This document shows positions 25,692 through 33,807 of a DNA stretch of 64,000 bases, in pieces. Under the pieces are notes generated by a model that saw nothing but the letters and a program-made list of their open reading frames with translations, did not search any database and was not told the origin of the DNA. Origin of the DNA: an uncultured Micrococcaceae bacterium (GTDB lineage: Bacteria; Actinomycetota; Actinomycetes; Actinomycetales; Micrococcaceae); contig CANNAD010000001.1 in assembly GCA_947502645.1 (NCBI GenBank), positions 1,116,001 through 1,180,000 on the forward strand. Reading direction: 5' to 3'. The translations under genes were made by a program, and so were the position numbers. Positions within the stretch are counted from its first letter, which is position 1, and the number at the start of each line of letters is the position of its first letter.

Positions 25692-26981
25692 ATGCCAGCA
25701 ATCGTGATCGTCGGAGCCCAGTGGGGCGACGAAGGAAAAGGCAAGGCCACAGACCTTCTGGGAGGCCGCGTCGACTACGTCGTGAAGCCCAACGGCGGCA
25801 ACAACGCCGGCCACACCGTCGTCGTCGGCGGTGAAAAGTACGAGCTGAAACTCCTGCCGGCCGGCATTCTGAGCCCTAACGCCATCCCGATTATCGGCAA
25901 CGGCTGCGTGGTTAACCTTGAAGCCCTATTCGAGGAAATCGAGGGTCTTGAGGCGCGCGGCGCAGACACCTCTAAGCTTCGGATCTCCGCCAACGCCCAC
26001 CTGGTAGCTCCGTACCACCAGATTCTGGACAAGGTGACGGAACGGTTCCTCGGCAAGCGCGCTATCGGGACTACCGGCCGCGGAATCGGCCCCGCCTACA
26101 TGGACAAGGTGGCACGCCTGGGAATCCGCGTGCAGGACGTCTTTGACGAATCGATCCTCCGCCAGAAGGTTGAAGGCTCCCTTCGGCAGAAAAACGAGTT
26201 GCTGGTCAAGGTCTACAACCGGCGTGACGTCCTCATCGAGGAAGTTGTCGAATACTTCCTGGGCTTCGCAGACAGGCTCCGGCCGCTCGTTGTCGACTCA
26301 ACGTACGTGCTCAACAACGCGCTCGATGAAGGCAAAGTTGTTCTCATGGAGGGTGGCCAGGCCACGTTCCTCGACGTAGACCACGGCACGTACCCGTTCG
26401 TCACGTCCTCCAACCCCACTGCTGGCGGCGCCTCCGTGGGATCCGGCATCGGACCCACACGGATTACCCGTTCGGTAGGCATCATCAAGGCCTACACCAC
26501 CCGGGTAGGCGCGGGACCGTTCCCCACCGAGCTCTTCGACGACATGGGCATCTACCTGCAGACCACCGGTGGTGAGTTCGGGGTCAACACCGGGCGGCCG
26601 CGCCGCTGCGGTTGGTACGACGCCGTGCTGGCGCGCCACGCATCCCGCGTCAACGGCTTCACCGATTACTTCGTCACGAAGCTCGACGTCCTCACCGGGC
26701 TGGACCGCATCCCCGTATGCGTGGCCTACGACGTCGACGGCCAGCGGCACGACGAAATGCCGATGACTCAGACAGAGTTCCACCACGCAACGCCCATTTT
26801 TGAGTACTTTGACGGGTGGACCGAGGACATCTCCGGTGCCAGGAGTATCGCGGATCTGCCGGTCAACGCGCAGAAGTACGTGGAAGCTCTCGAGCGTCTG
26901 TCCGGTACGCGGATTTCAGCGATCGGTGTTGGGCCGGACCGCGAACAGACCATCGTGATCCACGACCTCATCAACGACTAG
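25692..26981 (+). CDS. purA: adenylosuccinate synthetase
   Basis: GTP-dependent step joining IMP and aspartate on the way to AMP. The 429-residue protein begins [21 protein letters not shown] with the catalytic Asp and P-loop, then [12 protein letters not shown] with the active-site His, [40 protein letters not shown], and [12 protein letters not shown]-like [18 protein letters not shown] 25692 is preferred to 25677 because GGGGGAGG lies 5 bases before it and the family starts at this Met. It is the only gene of this step here; purSQL lie 8 kb away. Confidence 0.97.
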   Translation: MPAIVIVGAQWGDEGKGKATDLLGGRVDYVVKPNGGNNAGHTVVVGGEKYELKLLPAGILSPNAIPIIGNGCVVNLEALFEEIEGLEARGADTSKLRISANAHLVAPYHQILDKVTERFLGKRAIGTTGRGIGPAYMDKVARLGIRVQDVFDESILRQKVEGSLRQKNELLVKVYNRRDVLIEEVVEYFLGFADRLRPLVVDSTYVLNNALDEGKVVLMEGGQATFLDVDHGTYPFVTSSNPTAGGASVGSGIGPTRITRSVGIIKAYTTRVGAGPFPTELFDDMGIYLQTTGGEFGVNTGRPRRCGWYDAVLARHASRVNGFTDYFVTKLDVLTGLDRIPVCVAYDVDGQRHDEMPMTQTEFHHATPIFEYFDGWTEDISGARSIADLPVNAQKYVEALERLSGTRISAIGVGPDREQTIVIHDLIND

Positions 26982-26989
26982 CGTTCCGT

Positions 26990-27799
26990 CTAGAGCGCGG
27001 CGTCCACGATTCGATCGTTTCGGTCGAATCGGCGGTTCTTCAACACCGGCAGAAACTCGCGCACCTCGTCGATGCGTTTGCGGGTGACATCCGCCGTCGT
27101 CGTCCCCTGCTCCTCATCGTTGAGGAACGCCTGCGGTACGCCCATGGGGTCCAGGATCGCCGAGTGGCCGATGGTGTGTCCGCCGGAAGTGCCGGCGGCG
27201 GCCAGCCACACGGTGTTCTCGATGGCGCGTGCCTTGAGCAGTGTTTCCCAGTGATCGATCTTGTGATCACCTTTGAACCAGGCTGCAGGCACGCAGATGA
27301 GGTCCGCACCACGGTCTGCCAGCTCGCGTGCCAATTCGGGGAACCGAAGGTCATAGCAGGTCATAACGCCCACGTTGAGGCCGCCGATCGGCACCACCAG
27401 GGGTTCGCCGTCGCCGGCTTTGATGCGCTTTGACTCCTGATAACTGAAGGCGTCATAGAGGTGCAGTTTGCGGTAGGTGTCCACGATCTTGCCGGTTGCG
27501 TCCACGATGACCAGCGTGTTGTAAGGCCGTTCTTCACCGCTGCTTTCATAGCCGCCGGCGACAACACTGATGTTGATCTCGGCTGCCAGAAACGAGAGCT
27601 GCTGAACAAAGCTGGACCAGGCTGCCGCCACCGCGTCAGCGAGAGAGCCCTCTATCCGCCCAACACTGAACATGGACTCTTCCGGAAAGACGATCAGCTC
27701 GGCACCGGCCGATGCTGCGTCCTCTGCCAGCGACCGCATGGTCGCAATGTTCTCCGCCATATCGCCTGTTGGCCTGAATTGTCCGACGCTGACTTTCAC
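26990..27799 (-). CDS. carbon-nitrogen hydrolase (nitrilase superfamily)
   Basis: Amidase-type hydrolase of 269 residues with the Glu-Lys-Cys triad: Glu in ELIVFPEESMF, Lys in YRKLHLYDAF and Cys in VGVMTCYDLRFPELAREL. This is the omega-amidase/Nit-like arrangement, so a role in repair or removal of deaminated metabolites is possible. The frame is open to 27889, but GTG 27799 with GAAGGAG 7 bases upstream gives the usual N-terminus (KVSVGQFRPTGDMAEN). It is convergent with purA and divergent from the CoA-binding gene. Confidence 0.9.
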   Translation of the reverse strand: MKVSVGQFRPTGDMAENIATMRSLAEDAASAGAELIVFPEESMFSVGRIEGSLADAVAAAWSSFVQQLSFLAAEINISVVAGGYESSGEERPYNTLVIVDATGKIVDTYRKLHLYDAFSYQESKRIKAGDGEPLVVPIGGLNVGVMTCYDLRFPELARELADRGADLICVPAAWFKGDHKIDHWETLLKARAIENTVWLAAAGTSGGHTIGHSAILDPMGVPQAFLNDEEQGTTTADVTRKRIDEVREFLPVLKNRRFDRNDRIVDAAL

Positions 27800-27880
27800 G
27801 ACTACGCTCCTTCGCCCTGCTGCCTTTGTTCCAGCGTACCGGCCAGTGAGGAAATCACGGGGCGGGCGTACGCTGGAACC

Positions 27881-28297
27881 ATGGCACACAGTAATGATCC
27901 TGACGTCATCCGTAGGCTACTGACCACACCCGGCCGTTGGGCCGTCGTCGGCCTCTCTGGAAATCCTCGCCGCCCCGCTGTTGGGGTTTCCCGGTTTCTG
28001 ATGGACGGTCTGGGGATGGAAATCATACCGGTCAGCCCCAAGGGCGACGACGTCCACGGCCAGACCGGTTACCAGGCGTTGTCGGATATTCCGGGGAAGG
28101 TCGACGTCGTTGACTGTTTCGTGAATTCGCAGCGCGTTGGTGCGGTGGTGGATGAGGCGATCGCGATCGGGGCCGGTGCCGTATGGCTGCAACTGGACGT
28201 CATCGACGAGGATGCCGCTGCGCGCGCCCGGGACGCAGGGCTCGACGTCATCATGAACGCCTGCCCTGCGATCGAAGCACCGCGTCTGGGTCTGTAG
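27881..28297 (+). CDS. CoA-binding domain protein (YccU type)
   Basis: A 138-residue single Rossmann domain of the CoA-binding family. The start WAVVGLSGNPRRPAVGVSRFL is the nucleotide-binding loop, with MEIIPVSPKGDDVHGQTGYQALSDIP, VDVVDCFVNSQRVGAVVDEAI and WLQLDVIDEDAAARARDAGLDVIMNACPAIE further on. The function of these stand-alone proteins is not settled. The downstream YjbR and DUF1990 genes are packed tightly after it, suggesting a three-gene operon. Confidence 0.88.
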   Translation: MAHSNDPDVIRRLLTTPGRWAVVGLSGNPRRPAVGVSRFLMDGLGMEIIPVSPKGDDVHGQTGYQALSDIPGKVDVVDCFVNSQRVGAVVDEAIAIGAGAVWLQLDVIDEDAAARARDAGLDVIMNACPAIEAPRLGL

Positions 28298-28302
28298 GCA
28301 CT

Positions 28303-28689
28303 ATGGAGGCGCAACAGCTCAGGTTGCTTTGCCTCGCGCTGGCCGGCGCATACGAGGATTGGCCCTTTGGCCCGGAAACGACGGTCTTCAAGGTTGGGGT
28401 AACCGGTGGTAAGGCCAAGATGTTCGCCTTGTCGTCGCTGGATGAGGACGCCTCAGCCATCAGTCTCAAGTGTGAACCAGCCCTCGCCGAGCAACTACGG
28501 GCCGCACACGTCGAGATCACTGGTGCTTATCACCTGAACAAGAAGCATTGGAATGGGGTGGACTGTAACGGTTCACTGCCAGAGAGCATGATCGCCGACA
28601 TGATCGAAGACTCCTACGACCTCGTGGTCGCATCCCTGCCCCTACGCGACCGCGAGCGTCTGGGCTGGCAACGGCTGCCACCGCGATGA
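28303..28689 (+). CDS. MmcQ/YjbR family protein
   Basis: A 128-residue protein with the CyaY-like fold of the YjbR group. Family features are LCLALAGAYEDWPFGPETTVFKVG near the start, ISLKCEPALAEQLRA in the middle and the YHLNKKHWNGVD stretch, followed by a helix ending in SYDLVVASLPLRDRERLGW. Such proteins have been called DNA-binding, but the role is unproven. ATG 28303 lies 5 bp after the CoA-binding gene, and its TGA overlaps the ATG of the next gene. Confidence 0.85.
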   Translation: MEAQQLRLLCLALAGAYEDWPFGPETTVFKVGVTGGKAKMFALSSLDEDASAISLKCEPALAEQLRAAHVEITGAYHLNKKHWNGVDCNGSLPESMIADMIEDSYDLVVASLPLRDRERLGWQRLPPR

Positions 28690-29201
28690 GTGGATTCACC
28701 TACACTGAGTGGGGTTTCACCCGAGACGGTAGCTGGCCTGAGGGGTACCGCCGCGTCCACCACCGAATCGTCGTCGGGGTGGGATGGGAAGCCTACCGCC
28801 GCCTGGCTGACGGCATTCTGACCTGGGGGCTTCAGCGCGGAGCTGGACTGCAGGTGGGAGCGGTACGTGCCGCCGTCGGAATCCGCGTGGTGTCCAGAGT
28901 CCGTCTGGGTCCTTTGCATCTTGATGCACCGTGCCGGGTTGTCTGGGTGGAGGAGCCCGACGGCGAAGGACGGCCTCAGCGGGCTGGTTTCGCCTACGGG
29001 ACACTACCGGGACATCCCGAGCAGGGTGAGGAGGCGTTCATCGCCGAGCTGACTGCTGACGGTCTGGTCCATGTTGAGATCCGTGCCTTCAGCCGTCACG
29101 CAAACTGGTTCTACCGTGCAGGAGCCCCTGTGGCCGTGTTGAGTCAGTGGCTCATCACGCGCAGGTACTTAGCGGCGGCGCGACGGTTGGCACAAGGCTG
29201 A
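28686..29201 (+). CDS. DUF1990 family protein
   Basis: A 171-residue protein of the DUF1990 family. It has the opening FTYTEWGFTRDGSWPEGYRRVHHRIVVGVG, a beta-rich core with VVSRVRLGPLHLDAPCRVVWVEEP, the conserved FAYGTLPGHPEQGEEAF and a closing SRHANWFYRAGAPVAVLSQWLITRRYL. The fold is thought to be START-like. No function is known. It overlaps the YjbR gene by 4 bases (ATGA), so translation is coupled. A nested inverted repeat follows its stop. Confidence 0.85.
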   Translation: MSGFTYTEWGFTRDGSWPEGYRRVHHRIVVGVGWEAYRRLADGILTWGLQRGAGLQVGAVRAAVGIRVVSRVRLGPLHLDAPCRVVWVEEPDGEGRPQRAGFAYGTLPGHPEQGEEAFIAELTADGLVHVEIRAFSRHANWFYRAGAPVAVLSQWLITRRYLAAARRLAQG

Positions 29202-29203
29202 CG

Positions 29204-29272
29204 CGAAGTCACCCCCTGCCGCCCAGATCACCCCGCATAACCCGTGATCTCGGCCGAGAAACCCTGACTTCG
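29204..29272. repeat. nested inverted repeat between convergent genes
   Basis: Outer arms CGAAGTCA (29204-29211) and TGACTTCG (29265-29272) enclose inner arms AGATCAC (29225-29231) and GTGATCT (29244-29250). The space is rich in CCC runs. It sits between DUF1990 and DUF1206 and could form a cruciform RNA that ends both transcripts. Confidence 0.5.
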
Positions 29273-29289
29273 GCCCAGGGAGGGATCGG

Positions 29290-30129
29290 TCACATCTTCT
29301 GGTACTTGGAGCGGACCGCCGAGAAGAGGCCGTAACAGATCAGCCCGAGCCCCACCGCTGCCAGCAGCCATGGCCCAAACGGTTGATCGCGAAGAGACTT
29401 CAGGGCGCCGTCGAGCCCGGAAGACTGTTCCGGGTTCTGCCGGACGGTGGCAACCACGATCAACAACCCCAGAATCGTCAGTGCTGCACCCTTCGCCGTA
29501 TAACCAACGCGCCCCAACCAGATGACGGCCTTGCCCGCAGTGCCGTGGGGCACGCGCACAAGATTGACCTCGAAACGCTTCGTGACACCACTGAAAAGGT
29601 GGTAGCCGCCCGCGATCAGAACGCCGACGCCAATGGCAACCAACAATACCGAGCCAGCCATGCTGGACATCAGGACGGAACTGACAGACCGCGCCGTCTG
29701 ATCACTGTTTCCCGTACCGCCGAAGGCATAAACACTGAAAGTCACGGAAATCGCGGCGAATACCAGCGCCTTGCTGCCCGCAATAATCTGCTTCTTGAGG
29801 CGCTTCTTGGTGTCCAGGTTCTTCCAGTCGAAGATCGCCTGGGCTATCAGGAACAGGGCCAATGCTGCAGATCCGAGGAACCCGGCCCACACCAGGAAAA
29901 TGCCGCCCGGGGTGCTGGCGAGTTGTTTCAGGGCGCCACTCTGGTTGGCTTCCCCCGACTGGCCCAAGGCTACCTGGAACGCGATAATACCAATTAGTAG
30001 ATGCAGCAGTCCGGTGGCAATGTAACCGGCTCGCGCAGCAACCTCGAAGCTCTTGGAATCTATGGCGGTTTCGGCGGCGTCGCCTGCCGTGTCTGCAGCT
30101 CTTTTGGCCTGCCTGGTCTTCTTGCCCAA
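29290..30129 (-). CDS. DUF1206 membrane protein
   Basis: Integral membrane protein of 279 residues with six predicted helices arranged as three similar two-helix units, typical of DUF1206. Each unit starts with an Arg/Gly turn such as ARAGYIATGLLHLLIGIIAF and LGRVGYTAKGAALTILGLLIV. The N-terminal 30 residues are charged and cytosolic. The function is unknown. It lies downstream of the GNAT gene with an 8-bp gap, so it probably ends a lipoprotein-GNAT-DUF1206 operon. Confidence 0.88.
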   Translation of the reverse strand: MGKKTRQAKRAADTAGDAAETAIDSKSFEVAARAGYIATGLLHLLIGIIAFQVALGQSGEANQSGALKQLASTPGGIFLVWAGFLGSAALALFLIAQAIFDWKNLDTKKRLKKQIIAGSKALVFAAISVTFSVYAFGGTGNSDQTARSVSSVLMSSMAGSVLLVAIGVGVLIAGGYHLFSGVTKRFEVNLVRVPHGTAGKAVIWLGRVGYTAKGAALTILGLLIVVATVRQNPEQSSGLDGALKSLRDQPFGPWLLAAVGLGLICYGLFSAVRSKYQKM

Positions 30130-30137
30130 TCGTCTCC

Positions 30138-30668
30138 CTATGGTCGGTTTCCAATATAGCGCGACACCGGCGCAAGAGCGTGGTGGAACGTCAGGTAGGG
30201 TCCATCGGTTTCCGCGGGCATGAAGCCAACATTCAGCAGGACGTTCTGGGACGGGATGTTCGGCTCTTCAGTATGGGCGGTAAGGATTTCGACGTCGGGT
30301 TCCGTGCTGGCAAAGCGGACCAGAAGTTTGAGGCATTCGGTGGCGTAGCCTCGGCGTCGAGCGGAGGGAACGATGCCGTAACCGATCTCGAGCTCACCAT
30401 CCATGACGGGGCCCTGAAACCCTGCTGTTCCTACTATCTGCCCGGTGTCTCGCTCGACGACGAGGTAGGCGCCGTAGCGGGGAAGTTCGGTTTCTGCCGG
30501 GACGAGATCAGCAGCGTCGAGATCGCCAGGCTGGGGGAAGTCCGGAGCCCAGTCATCCTGCCGTTGGTGCGTGGCCAGAGCCGAGAGGTCCGACGGCGAC
30601 AATCGCCTGAGAACAACTTTGTTGCCTGAAAGCTCATGGCCGGGCTTCGTCGGCTGAGCGACGGTCAT
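30138..30668 (-). CDS. GNAT-family N-acetyltransferase (RimJ/RimL-like)
   Basis: A 176-residue acetyltransferase. It has GNKVVLRRLSPSDLSALATH at the start, YLVVERDTGQIVGTAGFQGP, ELEIGYGIVPSARRRGYATECLKLLVRFA with the acetyl-CoA pyrophosphate loop (RRRGYA), and LTAHTEEPNIPSQNVLLNVGF. This resembles the RimJ/RimL group acting on protein N-termini or small amines; the substrate is open. The ATG overlaps the stop of the upstream lipoprotein gene by 4 bases. Confidence 0.88.
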   Translation of the reverse strand: MTVAQPTKPGHELSGNKVVLRRLSPSDLSALATHQRQDDWAPDFPQPGDLDAADLVPAETELPRYGAYLVVERDTGQIVGTAGFQGPVMDGELEIGYGIVPSARRRGYATECLKLLVRFASTEPDVEILTAHTEEPNIPSQNVLLNVGFMPAETDGPYLTFHHALAPVSRYIGNRP

Positions 30669-31153
30669 GATGGGAGATCATCTGAGCTGCATGTTCCTGA
30701 GTGAACGGGAACACGGATGGAGAATTCTGACGTGTCTCGGTCGTTGGCCCTGAACTCTGCTCCGCGTGGGTCTTCAGCATGTGAAGTGCGTACCGGGCCG
30801 GTCTGCTGAACGTCGCTCAGATCCCCGAACCCGTTCGCGTCCAAGGCTGACTGCAGTGCTTCCAGTGAAATGTCCCTACTCTCCAGGAACAGGTTGAGGT
30901 CAATCGTTCGGTCGGGCAGGAACAGCACGCATTCGCCGTCGTCCTGCATGGCCAACACTGGATTTTCGGGCTCCGTGGAAATGGTTGCTTCAGGGTAGGC
31001 CTCCGCAAGTGAGTCTGCGACCTCGTCCAGCACCGCACTGTAGTGGTCGATGCTTTCGGTTGGGGGTAGCAGGGGCTCCTGATGCGATGTGCCGGCCTCG
31101 CAGCCGGTCAGGGCCAGCGCGGCAATAGCCAGCATGGCGGGTACACGCTTCAT
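30665..31153 (-). CDS. lipoprotein of unknown function
   Basis: A 162-residue exported lipoprotein. The signal peptide MKRVPAMLAIAALALTGC ends in a lipobox (LTGC, lipidated Cys18), so it should be anchored to the outer face of the membrane. The mature part is acidic, with two Cys (GECVLF and SGTCSS) that may pair, and has no family I recognise. It leads an operon with the GNAT and DUF1206 genes and is divergent from the calpain-like gene across 139 bp. Confidence 0.75.
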   Translation of the reverse strand: MKRVPAMLAIAALALTGCEAGTSHQEPLLPPTESIDHYSAVLDEVADSLAEAYPEATISTEPENPVLAMQDDGECVLFLPDRTIDLNLFLESRDISLEALQSALDANGFGDLSDVQQTGPVRTSHAEDPRGAEFRANDRDTSEFSIRVPVHSGTCSSDDLPS

Positions 31154-31292
31154 CCGTTTGCTCCCAGCTTGATGATCACCGGGTACAGCTTACCGGTGAT
31201 CTTCCGCCGGTTAATGGGCAGGCCTCCCCATCGCGCACGCCGTGCGGCCGCCGTACTGTTGAGCAATCGTCAAAATGTGAGGGGAGCGCGCC

Positions 31293-32324
31293 GTGGGTGA
31301 GATGCTCGGAGCCAACCCGGACCAGCTGAGAAAGTTGGCCAAGGCCATGGGTGACGGGGCTGAGCAGTTGCGCTCGGTCACCGCAACACTGCAGGGCGTG
31401 GTGCAGAATGTGCCGTGGGCCGGTGCTGATGCCACCTCCCTGCGTGCCGACTGGAAGTCGGCTCATGCCCCTAAATTGCTGAAGGCCCAGTCCTTGTTGA
31501 GTGAACACGCGCAGTTGTTGCTTCGGCAGTCTGACGAGCAGGAGCGGGCCAGTGCTTCATCAGGCGGCGGGATCAGCGTCGGTAGCGGCAAGGATTTACC
31601 GGGGAACCCGGACACCGATTTCGATCATCAGCCGTTCGGCGATATTTCAGAGGACCGGGAAGATATGGAGTCCTCGGACATCTACCAGGGGCAGCTTGGC
31701 GACTGCTGGTTCCTGGCTGGTCTTGGCGCCGTCGCATCCCAGGACCCCGAATTTCTGGCAGAACACATCACACGGAACGAGGACGGCACGTATACGGTGC
31801 GGTTCTACAAGGATGGTGAGCCGGTGGACATCACGGTGGAGGCCACACGGGTTGAGGAGTTCGCCCGCGGCGACAACGGTGTTGCCAACTACGCCACGGT
31901 TTATGAGAAGGCTGCCGCGGAGTTCTTCGGTGGCTCGTACTCGGATATTGATGGTGACGATCCAGCCAAGGCGATCGAAGCGATCACCGGCGAGAGTGCG
32001 CGCACCGAGGGGGACCTCAGTTTCGACGAGATCGAGGAGCGGATGGCGGACGGGCCGGTGGTCGCTGCAACCGAAATGGGTGAGGACGGCGGCTGGTATG
32101 ACTTCTGGACGGACACCGTTGATGACCAGCAGATTGTCGGGAACCACGCTTACATCGTGGAGGAGATCACCGAGCGCGACGGCGAGCGCATGATCCATTT
32201 ACGTAATCCTTGGGGGCCCGACGGCGGTACCGCGTCTGACGGCGAGCACAAGGTTGGCGACATCTGGCTCACTGAGGAAGAGTACCGGGAGAATTTTGCC
32301 AATATCAGCTCGGTCGATAAGTAG
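31293..32324 (+). CDS. WXG100-calpain fusion: putative type VII-secreted cysteine protease
   Basis: A 343-residue two-domain protein from GTG 31293 (GAGGGGAG 6 bases upstream). Residues 1-90 form a WXG100-like helical hairpin with the turn Trp42-Ala-Gly44 and NPDQLRKLAK, shared with the protein at 16302. A Gly/Ser linker follows. Residues 125-340 match the calpain (C2) protease core: QGQLGDCWFLAGL with nucleophile Cys138, GNHAYIV with His285 and RNPWG with Asn305, so the full catalytic triad is present. Asp-rich stretches (218-223) could bind calcium. Calpain domains are sparse in bacteria. The WXG part suggests export by an ESX system, and the small gene downstream may be an inhibitor. Toxin or developmental roles are inference. 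Confidence 0.85.
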   Translation: MGEMLGANPDQLRKLAKAMGDGAEQLRSVTATLQGVVQNVPWAGADATSLRADWKSAHAPKLLKAQSLLSEHAQLLLRQSDEQERASASSGGGISVGSGKDLPGNPDTDFDHQPFGDISEDREDMESSDIYQGQLGDCWFLAGLGAVASQDPEFLAEHITRNEDGTYTVRFYKDGEPVDITVEATRVEEFARGDNGVANYATVYEKAAAEFFGGSYSDIDGDDPAKAIEAITGESARTEGDLSFDEIEERMADGPVVAATEMGEDGGWYDFWTDTVDDQQIVGNHAYIVEEITERDGERMIHLRNPWGPDGGTASDGEHKVGDIWLTEEEYRENFANISSVDK

Positions 32325-32335
32325 GGGTGACGTCA

Positions 32336-32599
32336 ATGGGTGATGTTGTTGAATTGAAGCAGGGTTCGCAGATGCGCTCTGGGAACGTCCTGATCGGGGC
32401 CATTCGAGTGGGTGAGCCGGGCGGTGTTCCCACGGTCCGCCTCGCGTTGCGGGATGAGTCCACGCAGGTCGTGGATCTGCAGATCGGGGAGTCCGCCCCG
32501 TTTGACGGCGAGCGCAGCGTGACACTAGTGGACGTCATTCGCCCAGATCAGGTGGAAGGCGAAGGGTACGGGGCCGCGGTCCTGGAACTGGACGACTAA
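32336..32599 (+). CDS. small acidic protein paired with the calpain-like protease
   Basis: An 87-residue acidic, beta-rich protein (VLIGAIRVG, PTVRLALRDE, QVVDLQIGESAPF, SVTLVDVIR) with no signal peptide. ATG 32336 has AGGGG 7 bases upstream and lies 11 bp after the protease stop, so the two are cotranscribed. I recognise no family. The position and small size fit an immunity protein, inhibitor or secretion chaperone for the protease, but nothing in the sequence proves this. A 62-nt hairpin follows its stop by 7 bp. Confidence 0.6.
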   Translation: MGDVVELKQGSQMRSGNVLIGAIRVGEPGGVPTVRLALRDESTQVVDLQIGESAPFDGERSVTLVDVIRPDQVEGEGYGAAVLELDD

Positions 32600-32606
32600 C
32601 TTCCCT

Positions 32607-32668
32607 CATCGACTCTGCAGTAGTTGGCCTTCTCACGCCTGAGAAGTGCAACTACTGCAGAGTCGATG
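32607..32668. repeat. 62-nt hairpin repeat, left copy beside the DUF559 gene
   Basis: The 20-nt arm at 32607-32626 (begins CATCGACTCTGCAGTAG) pairs perfectly with 32649-32668. The inner 22 nt hold a second stem, CTTCTCA/TGAGAAG, with a CGCC loop. The same structure with nearly identical arms recurs at 33737-33798 on the other side of the DUF559 gene. Confidence 0.85.
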
Positions 32669-32722
32669 TACGGCTGTGGATAACTTGGGCCCCTTCGTGT
32701 GGAAATTCGCCATACTCTCCAT

Positions 32723-33733
32723 ATGCGCTATCCCGAACCGTTGCCCGATGTACTGACAACCGGTTCCTTTACAGTGACCGAAGCCGACGGTTTCGCGGTC
32801 AGCCGTTCCCGGTTACGGAATGGACGCCTCATCAGTTTGAGCAGGGGAATCAGATCTCTTGCGCCGGACGAGATCCAAAGCGACGGGGTCGACGTCGGCC
32901 CTGCAAGTCCGTCCGCACCGCCAAGCCGGGGCGGGCGGTATGAGCAAACTGGGATAGCCAGATCTCAGATCGGCGCCTTCACACGGATCACAGAGCACAG
33001 TGCCGCTTCCCACCAGACCGCCGGCGCCGTGTGGAATCTGTGCCACCACACATGCCAGAGAGAGCAGACAATGATCCATATTTCCAGACCAGCAGGTAAA
33101 GCTGCACCGCGCAGAGTGAAGGTCATTGGCCACAGCAGCACCATCTATGATGACGAGATCACGACGGTTGATGGCATTCGTGTCACCACGCGCGAACGCA
33201 CCTGGCTGGATCTCGCGGAGACGCTGACCGTGGATGAACTTGTGGTCATCGCTGACCACCTGATCCGCATACCCCGCATCATCTTCGAAGGCCGCTATGA
33301 CCCGTTCTGCACAAAATCCGATCTTGAGGCCATGATTGATCGTCACCCCGGAAAGCGAGGTATACGCAAGGCGAGGGCTGCCCTGGAACTCAGCCGTGTT
33401 GGGGCAGATTCACCGCCGGAAACCCAACTCCGGCTGGCTCTTGGCCGTGCGGGCCTCCCTGAGCCGCAAATCAACACCGCCATTGTGGATGACCGCGGTG
33501 TGCGGCACCACCAGCCTGACATATCGTATCCAGAGCATCGCGTAGGGGTGGAGTACGAGGGAGCAGGGCACAACGAGGAACGGCAGGTCGATCGGGACAT
33601 CGGCCGGGCGGAACGTTACCGCGAACTGGGGTGGACGGAGGTGCGGATATCCAAACGCCACATGGCCAACGACTTTCGTGCTGGAGTCGCCAAGGTGCGC
33701 GATGCGTTGATCTCCAACGGTTGGCGGCCTTAA
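32723..33733 (+). CDS. DUF559/AbiEi-like endonuclease-fold protein
   Basis: A 336-residue protein of a family common in Micrococcales. The N-terminus (PLPDVLTTGSFTVTEADGFAVSRSRLRNGRLISLSRGIR) is an AbiEi-type winged helix. The middle has TTVDGIRVTTRERTWLDLAETLTVDELVVIADHLI. The C-terminus is a Vsr/DUF559-like nuclease region: PETQLRLALGRAGLPEP, QPDISYPEHRVGVEYEGAGH and the RDIGRAERYRELGWTEVRI strand. The Glu, Asp and Glu residues needed for a PD-(D/E)xK core seem present. ATG 32723 is chosen because the family begins at this Met; GTG 32699 is also in frame. It is flanked on both sides by matching 62-nt hairpins. Function unknown: antitoxin-like regulator or nuclease. Confidence 0.75.
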   Translation: MRYPEPLPDVLTTGSFTVTEADGFAVSRSRLRNGRLISLSRGIRSLAPDEIQSDGVDVGPASPSAPPSRGGRYEQTGIARSQIGAFTRITEHSAASHQTAGAVWNLCHHTCQREQTMIHISRPAGKAAPRRVKVIGHSSTIYDDEITTVDGIRVTTRERTWLDLAETLTVDELVVIADHLIRIPRIIFEGRYDPFCTKSDLEAMIDRHPGKRGIRKARAALELSRVGADSPPETQLRLALGRAGLPEPQINTAIVDDRGVRHHQPDISYPEHRVGVEYEGAGHNEERQVDRDIGRAERYRELGWTEVRISKRHMANDFRAGVAKVRDALISNGWRP

Positions 33734-33736
33734 CCA

Positions 33737-33798
33737 CATCGACTCTGCAGTAGATGCCGTTCTCAGGACTGAGAAGCGCATCTACTGCAGAGTCGATG
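33737..33798. repeat. 62-nt hairpin repeat, right copy beside the DUF559 gene
   Basis: The arm at 33737-33756 (CATCGACTCTGCAGTAGATG) pairs perfectly with 33779-33798. The inner stem TTCTCA/TGAGAA encloses GGAC. The arms differ from the left copy only at the tip (GATG against GTTG), and with compensating changes, so pairing is conserved. It begins 3 bp after the DUF559 stop and 9 bp before the purL stop on the other strand. Confidence 0.85.
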
Positions 33799-33807
33799 AA
33801 AGCAGGG

